DNA from: JAUZOB01 sp963692465
GTDB lineage: Bacteria; Bacteroidota; Bacteroidia; Bacteroidales; Prolixibacteraceae
Reading direction: 5' to 3'
Length of the DNA: 64,000 nt
Assembly: GCA_963692465.1 (NCBI GenBank)
Contig: OY829943.1
Span: 1,302,001-1,366,000 of the forward strand
Shown here: positions 7,819 to 15,367 of the stretch, in pieces
Position numbering within the stretch: the stretch's first letter is position 1
How the letters are laid out: the number at the start of each line of letters is the position of its first letter
Notes under the pieces: model-generated
Seen by the model: the letters and a program-made list of their open reading frames with translations, nothing else
Told to the model about the DNA's origin: nothing
The model's database searches: none
Made by a program: the position numbers and the translations under genes

Positions 7819-8631
7819 TTAATTTTTAAATATTTTTTTGCTATGGGTTATTATTTTTTTCCCATCTAAGGTAAATCCCCTCAAAATCTCATCTCTTGTG
7901 GCAAAAATATAATCGTTACTATTTTGATGGGCTAATCGTTTAAACTCTGCTTCTTGTTCTTCATTTTCCCATTTTAATTCATATATATCTGCATAAAGAA
8001 ATTCATCTATTGGGAAAAATGATGACTTTTCTATACTACCATAATTTGAGCAACATAAGTTAAATTGTATGTACGGGAAAATTTTCCCATTAATAATATT
8101 GTCAGCAACAAGTTCTTCATAAAACTCCCGCCAAGGGTCTGTCTCTCTATTCTTTTTAGATTCAAACCATTCTAAAAACTGATTCAGATTTTTTCGATAT
8201 TTGATCCTCTTTCTCAAATCATTTTTACTTACGCTGTCATTTGGCATAAACGTACAAGGGTATACTCCCAAATCCTCGAATAACTCCGAATTTTCATTCT
8301 TCAAACAACGATAAACCCCACCCACTGGTTGATAACCAACTTGGTCTCGATGGTTTTTTATTAAGAAATACTTCCCATCCACCTCTATTTTAAAAAGATA
8401 TGCCATCGAAATACGAATTTCTTGACTCCGTTTAATCAAATTACTTTGAATTAATAACTTAATTCTCTTTCGCTCGGTCCATAGAAAAACAATAAAATCA
8501 ATAAATGCGCCTAAAAGCAATCCTATTGCGATCCTATACCAAGCACCTTTACTATCTTCGCCAATCCACTGCCAACTGATGATAATAATAATCAGTCCTA
8601 TAATTAATTGAGCTATACCTTTCTTATTCAT
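7819..8631 (-). CDS. CBASS effector: two membrane segments plus SMODS-associated NUDIX-like domain
   Basis: The N-terminus has two membrane helices, about residues 5-23 and 33-52, with a basic loop after the second (WTERKRIK). The rest resembles the SMODS-associated NUDIX family: MAYLFKIEVDGKYFLIKNHR, then GGVYRCLKNENSELFEDLGV at 104-123 in the NUDIX-box position. The box lacks the catalytic REUxEE glutamates, so the domain probably binds the cyclic nucleotide rather than hydrolysing it. TM-NUDIX effectors (the Cap16 type, from memory) are thought to damage the inner membrane when the signal binds. It is the first gene of the operon, 5 bp before the CD-NTase gene. Confidence 0.8.
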   Translation of the reverse strand: MNKKGIAQLIIGLIIIIISWQWIGEDSKGAWYRIAIGLLLGAFIDFIVFLWTERKRIKLLIQSNLIKRSQEIRISMAYLFKIEVDGKYFLIKNHRDQVGYQPVGGVYRCLKNENSELFEDLGVYPCTFMPNDSVSKNDLRKRIKYRKNLNQFLEWFESKKNRETDPWREFYEELVADNIINGKIFPYIQFNLCCSNYGSIEKSSFFPIDEFLYADIYELKWENEEQEAEFKRLAHQNSNDYIFATRDEILRGFTLDGKKIITHSKKIFKN

Positions 8632-8691
8632 ATTAATATTTTTTAACTACTTTCGTATAAAGACTTTCATGTCTGCTTTTTCTTAATAATA

Positions 8692-8743
8692 ACTGACTTT
8701 TGAAAAGTTTTCCTTTTTGCCGGAAAAAAAATCAAAAGTCAGT
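8692..8743. promoter_or_regulatory. Inverted repeat between CBASS and the divergent operon
   Basis: ACTGACTTTTGA (8692-8703) is perfectly inverted at 8732-8743. Inside it TTTCC (8709-8713) pairs with GGAAA (8722-8726). The right arm ends 17 bp before the ATG at 8761 and the left arm begins 61 bp before the NUDIX start. Its position suits an operator shared by both directions or an RNA hairpin in the 8761 leader. Protein binding is not shown by sequence alone. Confidence 0.55.
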
Positions 8744-8760
8744 CAATAATATTTAGAGAG

Positions 8761-9348
8761 ATGGATGAAAAACGATTAATTGTACAATTACAAAGACTTA
8801 CATCTATTACCGATGAGGAATGGATCGTTGTTTCTGACAAATGCAACCATTTTCTAAGAAGTAGACTAAAAAATAAAACTAGCTGGGGTGTCCATTCTGA
8901 ATCTAATTTAGGCATAAATGCTTTTGACTTTTATTTTGTTGGAGCCGTTGAAAAGTTATATAACGGTACTTGTACTTGGTTCTTTGGTAAATTCAATCTT
9001 GAAGAGCAGATTATCAGAATTATGAATAGTGCTATTTCCGATAATGTAAGAAAAGCAAAAATTACGAATGAACAAAAACTTGAAATAGAATATGATGATA
9101 AGAAGATTTGTTCATGTAAAGGTATTGAGGAAAATGGTATCGATGAAGATGAATACGCTACAAGAATTCAAATAATAAGAACGGCTATTCAAAATGATCC
9201 CGAATTAAGTACTTATTTTAGCTTGGTACATGAAGGGTGTAATTCAAAAGAAATTTCACAAGAGATGAACATCCCAATACCTAAGGTTTATAAACTTACA
9301 GAAAAACTGAAAGCTGTAATATTAAAAGAATTGAGTTATGCAAAATAA
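8761..9348 (+). CDS. Sigma-factor-like protein
   Basis: A 195-residue protein with the outline of a small sigma-70 relative. A helical region around residues 60-110 is compatible with sigma region 2. The last 45 residues form a helix-turn-helix like region 4 (EGCNSKEISQEMNIPIPKVYKLTEKL). The middle is acidic. It opens a three-gene operon: its stop overlaps the next gene by 11 bp and the third gene encodes an ImmA/IrrE-type peptidase. The operon is divergent from CBASS with an inverted repeat between them. It might direct RNA polymerase to the CBASS promoter, or it may be a repressor with a sigma-like fold. The call rests on fold-level resemblance only. Confidence 0.6.
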   Translation: MDEKRLIVQLQRLTSITDEEWIVVSDKCNHFLRSRLKNKTSWGVHSESNLGINAFDFYFVGAVEKLYNGTCTWFFGKFNLEEQIIRIMNSAISDNVRKAKITNEQKLEIEYDDKKICSCKGIEENGIDEDEYATRIQIIRTAIQNDPELSTYFSLVHEGCNSKEISQEMNIPIPKVYKLTEKLKAVILKELSYAK

Positions 9349-9748
9349 ATTATCTGATAAAGAACTCTTGGCAAATCTAAAGCAGTTAATTTTTGAAGCT
9401 GAATTAAATCGGTCGGCAGCTGACATCATCGAAGAATATAAAAGATGCCCAGATGCAGACATTGATGCATTTTTAAAGAGAATAAAGCAACTTAATTTTC
9501 AAGCAAACATTATTTTGAAAAAAAAGAAATTTGAGTTGGCCTCCAAAATAAAACAAATGATAGATTCTTCCACTGAAGGATTTGAAGAGCTTTTAGCTCG
9601 ATTGCCATCGAATTCAAAATCTCAACCGGCAGTTGCTTTATTTAGAAAATTTAAGGGAATGAATACAGACGAAATGAATGCGATGCTAGCTGACCAACAA
9701 ATATTGGAATTAATATCACAATTAAATCTAGATGAAGATGATAAATAG
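9338..9748 (+). CDS. Unknown middle protein of the sigma/peptidase operon
   Basis: A 136-residue, mainly helical protein (KELLANLKQLIFEAELNRSA, KKKKFELASKIKQMIDSS) ending in an acidic tail (LNLDEDDK). It has no membrane segment or catalytic motif that I recognise. It overlaps the upstream gene by 11 bp and the downstream peptidase gene by 17 bp, so the three are almost certainly translated together. By position it could be an adaptor or anti-sigma protein and the substrate of the peptidase. That is inference from gene order. Confidence 0.6.
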   Translation: MQNKLSDKELLANLKQLIFEAELNRSAADIIEEYKRCPDADIDAFLKRIKQLNFQANIILKKKKFELASKIKQMIDSSTEGFEELLARLPSNSKSQPAVALFRKFKGMNTDEMNAMLADQQILELISQLNLDEDDK

Positions 9749-10505
9749 GAAAGGAATTTATGCCGCACGTAAAGTCTTTGAAGAAACCGGATATGATGCT
9801 CTTTCTGATATTTCAATCAATGATTTTGCATTAGGACTTGGTGCTTTTGTAAAAGAAGAACCAATGAACGGTGCCGAAGGTCGTATCGTTTTTTCTGATA
9901 ACGAAGCCATGATAACATTGAATTCAAATATTGATTTGGTTACAAAAAAACGATTTACCCTTGCTCACGAATTAGGTCATTTTAGAATGCATAAAAACTT
10001 GTCGAATAAATTTGAAGACACAGGAAGAACTTTAAATGATTGGTTGGCAAAAGGAGAACAAGAATTAGAAGCCAATGATTTTGCCAAAGAATTTTTGATG
10101 CCAGAACATTTATTTAGGCCCAAAGCAAAAGGCATTTTCAGTTTTGATCTTATTAAGTCACTTGCACTCCATTTTAACACATCTCTAACTGCTACTTTTT
10201 TGAGATATAAAGACTTGGGGGACTTTCCTGTTGCCATTGTATATTCTGAAAATAGAATTGTAAAATGGACACAGTTTTCAGACGACTTCTTAATGCAATA
10301 CATTCCGCATAATTCAAAAATACCCATTAATTCAGTTGCATGGGATACATATGAAGGAGAAAGTTATAATGCACCTGAATTAGTCGAAGCAAAAGAATGG
10401 TTTGCCAGTGATTTCAAATTAAAATACAATCTTAATTTAGAATTGTATGAGCAATGTTTTAAAGTTGCCGATAACGCCGTATTGAGTTGTATTTGGACAC
10501 CGTAA
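9732..10505 (+). CDS. ImmA/IrrE-family metallopeptidase
   Basis: The zinc-binding motif HELGHFRMH (HExxH at residues 79-83) is intact, and a third-ligand region follows about 30 residues on (ELEANDFAKEFLMP). Both are hallmarks of the ImmA/IrrE peptidases that cleave repressors or regulatory partners. The protein is 257 residues, cytosolic, with a C-terminal domain I cannot assign. It overlaps the preceding gene by 17 bp. In some CBASS loci an ImmA-like peptidase (CapP) cleaves the repressor CapH after DNA damage. Here no HTH repressor of that kind is visible, but the sigma-like protein or the middle protein could be the target. An internal ATG at 9738 is an alternative start. Confidence 0.85.
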   Translation: MKMINRKGIYAARKVFEETGYDALSDISINDFALGLGAFVKEEPMNGAEGRIVFSDNEAMITLNSNIDLVTKKRFTLAHELGHFRMHKNLSNKFEDTGRTLNDWLAKGEQELEANDFAKEFLMPEHLFRPKAKGIFSFDLIKSLALHFNTSLTATFLRYKDLGDFPVAIVYSENRIVKWTQFSDDFLMQYIPHNSKIPINSVAWDTYEGESYNAPELVEAKEWFASDFKLKYNLNLELYEQCFKVADNAVLSCIWTP

Positions 10506-10758
10506 ACAAATCATCTCGTAATGCGATTTCAGTAAAATAAGTTTTTCATTGAGCTTTTTGCGAGACCGTAAGGTGAACTTTAACTTCTATTTATCACTTT
10601 TTTACGTTGAGAAATAGCACTCGCAGGCTGAGTATTCCAGCGAAGCAGATCAGAGCGAAAAATCTAAGATACCATGATAAAGTTGCCCAATTTGTGCTGA
10701 CAAAGGGGTATAATACTCCACGGGAGACTGTACATTTTTATTTGCCGATCCAACCATA

Positions 10759-11823
10759 TCAGCCCACAATAAATTTACTATGCGGTAAAAAGGATAGAGC
10801 TTTAATTAAAAGGTAGGTTACGATAAACGTGGTTATCGCTAAAACCGGAATAATGTACATCGCCCCGGGAAGCAACATACTCCACAACTTATATAGTTGA
10901 TTAAGAATGAATATATGAGCCAAATACATTCCAAAACTCAATCGCGACACATCACTCAATAGTCCTTTAGAAAAAGCCGTTTTAAAAGACAGATTCTTTA
11001 TAATTAAAAAAATTCCAGCTGCCATCATCGCAACATTGATTGTAGTAAAGCGCCATGTGAGTTCAACAGCCTCCACAGTTGGAACTTTCTTCATATTATA
11101 AGCAAACCCGCTATAAGTAATTAAATAACCCAAAAGAATCAATCCCCCGCCCAGAAACAAGCTCTTTTTCCCGGACAGTTGTACATGTACTTTTAAATAG
11201 TGTCCCAGCACCAGATAGCCAATAAATCCGGAAAAATAATAGACACTCGAATACGGATTCCAATAGGCTTCCCCCAGCACTTCTGGGAACAAAACTTTTA
11301 AATACGGCAGCAATAGTGTAAATATCCAAACCAACAAAAATCCACCTTCAAATCGCTTCGAAGCATTTTGAATCCACGGAGACAAAATCGGGATAAAAAG
11401 ATAAAGTCCTATAAGCATATACACATACCACAAATGACCACACTTACCACTAAAATTAACAGGAATAAGAGCAAGGTTCCGCAACATATCGCCGGTTCCA
11501 TATTCACCAAGCAAACAAGGCACAATAGCATAAAGCACTGACCAGATTAATAAAGGGATAAGTATGCGAACAAATCGCTTTTTATAAAATACAGAAGGGG
11601 TATATCGAATCGGAAGTAAAAGAAAACCGGACAGCATGACAAACAAGGGAACGCTTGACCGAAGAATACTACCATAAAGACCAACCCATAACGCATTGTC
11701 TCGAATCAAACTTCCATCATTCCCGATATAAAAGAATTCACCCGAATGGACCATTACAACCATAAAACAAGCTAAAACTCTCAAAATATCTAAAGAAACA
11801 ATCCGTTCTTTTTTATCTTCCAT
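10759..11823 (-). CDS. Acyltransferase family 3 membrane protein
   Basis: About ten membrane helices run through 354 residues. The opening (IVSLDILRVLACFMVVMVHS) has the Arg and His typical of acyltransferase-3 enzymes, which transfer acetyl or other acyl groups onto surface sugars across the inner membrane (OafA/WecH relatives). FVMLSGFLLLP, HLWYVYMLIGLYLFIPIL and FGMYLAHIFIL are further family features. It is a lone gene in the accessory island, with no polysaccharide cluster around it, so the acceptor is unknown. The C-terminus ends in a short polar tail, so it looks complete. Confidence 0.85.
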   Translation of the reverse strand: MEDKKERIVSLDILRVLACFMVVMVHSGEFFYIGNDGSLIRDNALWVGLYGSILRSSVPLFVMLSGFLLLPIRYTPSVFYKKRFVRILIPLLIWSVLYAIVPCLLGEYGTGDMLRNLALIPVNFSGKCGHLWYVYMLIGLYLFIPILSPWIQNASKRFEGGFLLVWIFTLLLPYLKVLFPEVLGEAYWNPYSSVYYFSGFIGYLVLGHYLKVHVQLSGKKSLFLGGGLILLGYLITYSGFAYNMKKVPTVEAVELTWRFTTINVAMMAAGIFLIIKNLSFKTAFSKGLLSDVSRLSFGMYLAHIFILNQLYKLWSMLLPGAMYIIPVLAITTFIVTYLLIKALSFLPHSKFIVG

Positions 11824-11961
11824 GGCCTATTTAACGTTTTCTGTTTATATTCAAAAATAGATAATATACACTCATGATATACTGTCAATAAAGAATTACT
11901 TCTATTTTTTCAGATTAGATATCCAGCAAAGAGTTTTAGAAAAAAAATTTCTATAATTAGG

Positions 11962-12240
11962 TTAGTCCTTTCTTATACTTATCAACTCGTCTAATTTTTG
12001 GGGAGTATTATACTCTTTCAGGCGTTGGGTTGCCCAAATTCGGAATTGAGTACCTGCTGCGATTTTATCCGATAGCCAACGGAAATAACGACATCGAGGT
12101 TGTAGTATTTTACCGAAGTTTCCTGAGTCTTTCCCTCCATAGCACCGTGTTGAGTGGCATGTCGGAAATTCCGACATACCACTTCTTCGTTTAACTCACC
12201 TTCTTTAAATACATTTTGTATGTGTTCGCTATTTTCTCAG
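11962..12240 (-). pseudogene. rhuM: rhuM-family gene remnant
   Basis: From 12239 leftward the frame reads NVFKEGELNEEVVCRNFRH, then THQ-like HATQHGAMEGKTQETSVKYY, then NLDVVISVGYRIKSQQ: the core of RhuM-family proteins. A one-base loss near 12060 shifts the frame, and the next frame continues GTQFRIWATQRLKEY. After that the family match ends and an unrelated tail runs to a stop at 11962. The N-terminal third is missing, cut by a stop just upstream. rhuM genes often sit inside type I restriction loci, but no hsd genes are near. Confidence 0.75.
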
Positions 12241-12549
12241 ACTTGAGGGTCAATTAACAAACCAGAAGCTCGTTGTATCCGGGAAATGACCACTGGAATA
12301 CTAAAAACGGGTACTTGGTCAGCAAAATAGCCACTGATATTTGCGATACAATCTCGTTGAGCCAGACAACAATGCGCGTTAGAAGCCATTACAACAAAAA
12401 AGAATTTTTCATAAAGCTATTTCGGAAACACATGAACAGTGTTTCAGGTGATTAAGACAATGTTATCCGGATCTTATTTCAAAAAAAACATGAATTTTAC
12501 ATCAATTCCAATTCAATGATTTCCTTCCAAATACCGCATACAACCTCCC
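12241..12549. other. Intergenic stretch with possible gene debris
   Basis: Lies between the rhuM remnant and the receiver gene. A 60-codon plus-strand frame at 12273-12455 has no recognisable features. The minus strand shows short open pieces that may be debris. No terminator was identified. Confidence 0.3.
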
Positions 12550-12942
12550 TTAGCTCAAATATTTATTGAGAACTTCCATCAAAGAACTTAATCGAATAGG
12601 TTTAGGAATATAATCATCACATCCCGCTTTCAATATCTTCTCACGATCATTAGTCATTGCATACGCCGTTTGCGCAATAACTAGAATTTTGGGATTCAAA
12701 TTTTTAATAATTCGTGTTGCTTCATAACCATTCATTACCGGAAGACGAATATCCATAAGTATCACATCAATATGCTCACATTCTTTAACCCTTGCTATTC
12801 CTTCCTGTCCTGTTCGGGCATAAATCAATGTCGTTTGAGTTTTCCTCAATGCGGCTTGTAAAAAAAACATATTAACATCCTCGTCTTCAACAATTAAAAT
12901 AACCTTCCCAGGCCATTTATATTCGAATTCATTTCCATTCAT
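12550..12942 (-). CDS. Stand-alone response-regulator receiver
   Basis: A single CheY-like receiver domain with no output domain. VILIVEDEDVNMFFLQAAL carries the acidic pocket, VILMDIRLPVMNGYEA the phospho-acceptor Asp, then IAQTAYAM and the conserved Lys in DDYIPKPIR. The sequence most resembles receivers that accompany hybrid sensor kinases. I start it at MNGNEFEY (12942), which has an A/T-rich leader and gives a normal-length protein. The frame also has an upstream ATG at 12975 that directly abuts the decayed LytTR copy, and its extra 11 residues look non-coding. No kinase gene is adjacent, so its partner is unknown. Confidence 0.8.
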   Translation of the reverse strand: MNGNEFEYKWPGKVILIVEDEDVNMFFLQAALRKTQTTLIYARTGQEGIARVKECEHIDVILMDIRLPVMNGYEATRIIKNLNPKILVIAQTAYAMTNDREKILKAGCDDYIPKPIRLSSLMEVLNKYLS

Positions 12943-12975
12943 TATAATATTTTTACAACTCATACGAAATTTCAT

Positions 12976-13120
12976 TCAGGGAACCAGAATCTTCTGTCCC
13001 TTTATCTTTTTCGAAAATTCACTGATTTGTTCTTTAAAAACGGGACAATAAAGTTCGTCCCCATTCTTTGAAAAGAGTTTACAGGTCTTTTCATTATTCA
13101 TTCGACAGAATCAAGAGGAC
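12976..13120 (-). pseudogene. Decayed LytTR tail, copy 2
   Basis: The minus strand reads TCKLFSKNGDELYCPVFKEQ and then FSKKIKGQKILVP before a stop, clearly related to the C-terminus of the intact LytTR fusion gene at 2649 and to copy 1 at 2486. The block is about 145 bp and has the same two ends as copy 1. Only the LytTR tail is present. It directly precedes the receiver gene on the same strand. Confidence 0.7.
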
Positions 13121-13476
13121 AGATGCCTCAACAGATAACATAATTACTGAGTGTACGGCAAGTGCGATTTTGCTCCTTTTCATCGGCTTTTATGATTCAT
13201 TAATATGAACTCATATTTATCAGGTAAATTTATAGCGAAGAAAAATAGCAGATGTGGCATTTTTACAAAATCCGATGTTTCATATTTACAATTTTTGCTA
13301 TTTACACCTCTTTTTTTTGCAATTTCCTTTCGTTTTTAAAATTTCCGGCACTTATTCTATGTCTTTGCAATCGGCAAATAAATACCGGGTTACAACCAAC
13401 AATTGTTAAACTAACGACAGCTTGAGATTATAATCCAGTCCGACATTTCCAGAGGTTACAACCAACAATTGTTAAA
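13121..13476. other. Intergenic stretch downstream of the AraC-type gene
   Basis: Contains no gene I can support. Its right end holds the first copy of a 30-bp direct repeat. The rest is AT-rich with long T runs near 13300-13335. Confidence 0.35.
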
Positions 13477-13483
13477 CTAACGA
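13387..13483. repeat. Two 30-bp direct repeats with a 37-bp spacer
   Basis: Positions 13387-13416 and 13454-13483 are identical over 30 bp, containing the palindromic core ACAATTGT. The 37 bp between them are unrelated. The second copy includes the stop codon of the AraC-type gene. The dimensions resemble a two-repeat CRISPR, but no cas gene and no third repeat are present. Confidence 0.8.
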
Positions 13484-14613
13484 ATAGGATGTCTGACGAG
13501 AATATCTTTTTGAAAATACTCCGAAGGAGTCATTCCTGTAACTTGACGAAAGTTGCGCAAAGCCGTAGTGCGCGAGCGAAAACCGGCATCAAAAAAAGCA
13601 TTTTGAAAGTTAGCCGACGGTTCTGAATCAATCTGCTGTATAAAGTCGTTGACGCGGAGTCTATTGATATAGACCGTATAGTTCTCATATCCATTCTGCT
13701 GCATACATTGCGCAAGAGTAGTACGGTTAGTACAAAGCGCAAAGGCCAGTGCATTAAGTGACAAGTCAGGATTACGCCAAGCACAGTTCTTTTTCACATA
13801 AGCATCCAATTTCTCAATCAGAATTGTGTCTTTGGTCTTAACAACAGATTCATCACAAGATAAGGAAGAGCCTACCTCTTCTGCAGCAACCGTTTCCATC
13901 TGAATATCCTTTTCTTCAATATCTGTCTCTACGGGTTTCCCTATCAGGCGGACAAACAGTTCCATATAAACGATATAAAGGCTGCATCCTACACTCACAT
14001 AGTAGTAAAGCGTACGAACTATCGGCAAATCGAAAGTCAACATTACGATATATGCAAAACAATTGAGGGATAGTGTAATGACATACTTTCTTATCCATAC
14101 GTTATCGGTATTGTTATATCGCCTTGTGTAAGGAATGAAGAATATAAACAAGACAGGAATAAAGATTAACAGGCAAAGCAAGAGGCGGGACCAGACTTCA
14201 AATCGTCCGGCATAAGGAAGCATCTCTAAAAGCGTGTTGTAGGGAGTATATTTCACGCCGACCCAAGAGGGGATAAGATAAATACTCAGCAAGATCAGCC
14301 ATGGAGTATATAGCTTCAAAATCCGCCTGAAATTTAGCCAACCGGGCGAAATGACCTCTATCGGGTACATAATGTAACAGATAACCATAAAAATTGCCTG
14401 CAGTAACACCCGTACAGAAACGACTAAAGCTGGAACATCGCCATTGTAAATTGCAATAAATCGCGTTATATAATTATACACGGAGAAAAAAACAATAACG
14501 GCAAGGATTAAGCGGGAACGTTCCCCATCCTTACGACGGAATAAAAGTAATAGCGAAGCGAGCAGGCAAACCAGTGCGCCAGCAAATATGGTAGCCATGT
14601 GTAAATATTGCAT
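13477..14613 (-). CDS. Membrane-anchored AraC-family regulator
   Basis: The first 225 residues contain about six or seven membrane helices. After a linker of about 45 residues, the C-terminal 110 residues form an AraC helix-turn-helix pair: PDLSLNALAFALCTNRTTLA, then YINRLRVNDFI, and AFFDAGFRSRTTALRNFRQ with TGMTPSEYF. This layout, common in Bacteroidales, suggests that the membrane part senses a signal while the DNA-binding part stays at the membrane. The target is unknown; no obvious target operon is adjacent. The terminal stop lies inside a 30-bp repeat, so the last residues may have been reshaped. Confidence 0.85.
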   Translation of the reverse strand: MQYLHMATIFAGALVCLLASLLLLFRRKDGERSRLILAVIVFFSVYNYITRFIAIYNGDVPALVVSVRVLLQAIFMVICYIMYPIEVISPGWLNFRRILKLYTPWLILLSIYLIPSWVGVKYTPYNTLLEMLPYAGRFEVWSRLLLCLLIFIPVLFIFFIPYTRRYNNTDNVWIRKYVITLSLNCFAYIVMLTFDLPIVRTLYYYVSVGCSLYIVYMELFVRLIGKPVETDIEEKDIQMETVAAEEVGSSLSCDESVVKTKDTILIEKLDAYVKKNCAWRNPDLSLNALAFALCTNRTTLAQCMQQNGYENYTVYINRLRVNDFIQQIDSEPSANFQNAFFDAGFRSRTTALRNFRQVTGMTPSEYFQKDILVRHPIR

Positions 14614-14724
14614 TATCGATTAATGGGGATTGTTAACATTGCGTTTTTTCCTAAATATATATTTGTTGTAAATTTATAAAAAAACACATATGCCTAATAG
14701 GGGAAAGTATAATTGGTCTGATTA

Positions 14725-14752
14725 ATCTGTTGCTTTTATGCTGGCAACAGAT
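14725..14752 (-). terminator. Hairpin after the 14753 gene
   Basis: ATCTGTTGC (14725-14733) pairs with GCAACAGAT (14744-14752), a perfect 9-bp stem immediately after the minus-strand gene ends. There is no T-run after the stem, so termination efficiency is uncertain. Confidence 0.45.
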
Positions 14753-15367
14753 CTAATTCCCCAGGAATATTACATAGAAGAACCAGGAGCAAAAAGTCAA
14801 TAAGAAAAATAGTATCGAGATTATAAATGCCTCTATTTGCCGTTGATGAAGAAGCCAAGTTGCTTTACCACAATACTTCGCCTGACAAAGAATCTTTTCA
14901 AATTTACTGTTAAGAACATCCGAATTGCCATAATCTTCATCGTCTATCAAATTGACATTAAAAGGGAAAATGGCTTTCATCAACTTAAAATCCTTTTTTG
15001 AATAATTAGAAGGCTTTTGCGCTAACGCTGACCCCGCCTTGGTCTCCCTAACAGACAGAATATGGCTTGTCAGTCTAAAATCAGTCAATCGAGATAGTAC
15101 GGCAAGCAAACCGAGAGCAACAGATATTGCAGCAAGAATAACCGTAACCAGATACCCAATGCATACAATATTACTTGACAGTAATCGACCATTATTCGTT
15201 TGAGCAAGTAGAAAGCCCAAAAAGACAATCCCTACTCCAATGAAAATATCAATAGAATATCCAAGCTTTGTTGTTGCTTGATCGGTCCAAAAAGAACATC
15301 TTTTCGAAAGGCTACTCTCTTGGGCATCTAAATCTTCTTGATTCTGCATAAGACTATCGTTTTTCAA
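14753..15367 (-). CDS. Unknown protein with three membrane segments
   Basis: A 204-residue protein with a polar N-terminus, two adjacent membrane helices (about 38-58 and 68-92), a soluble loop of about 80 residues, and a third helix at about 180-202. The loop contains SKKDFKLMKAIFPFNVN and a Lys/Cys-containing stretch. The two-helix hairpin plus soluble part recalls SLATT-type proteins seen near defence genes, but I cannot show it belongs to that family. It stands alone between the AraC-type gene and a fold-back repeat. Confidence 0.6.
   Translation of the reverse strand: MKNDSLMQNQEDLDAQESSLSKRCSFWTDQATTKLGYSIDIFIGVGIVFLGFLLAQTNNGRLLSSNIVCIGYLVTVILAAISVALGLLAVLSRLTDFRLTSHILSVRETKAGSALAQKPSNYSKKDFKLMKAIFPFNVNLIDDEDYGNSDVLNSKFEKILCQAKYCGKATWLLHQRQIEAFIISILFFLLTFCSWFFYVIFLGN

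Noticed and set aside
13387..13483. CRISPR array
   Set aside because: Only two repeats, no cas gene in the window, and one repeat overlaps a coding stop. I list it as a direct repeat only.
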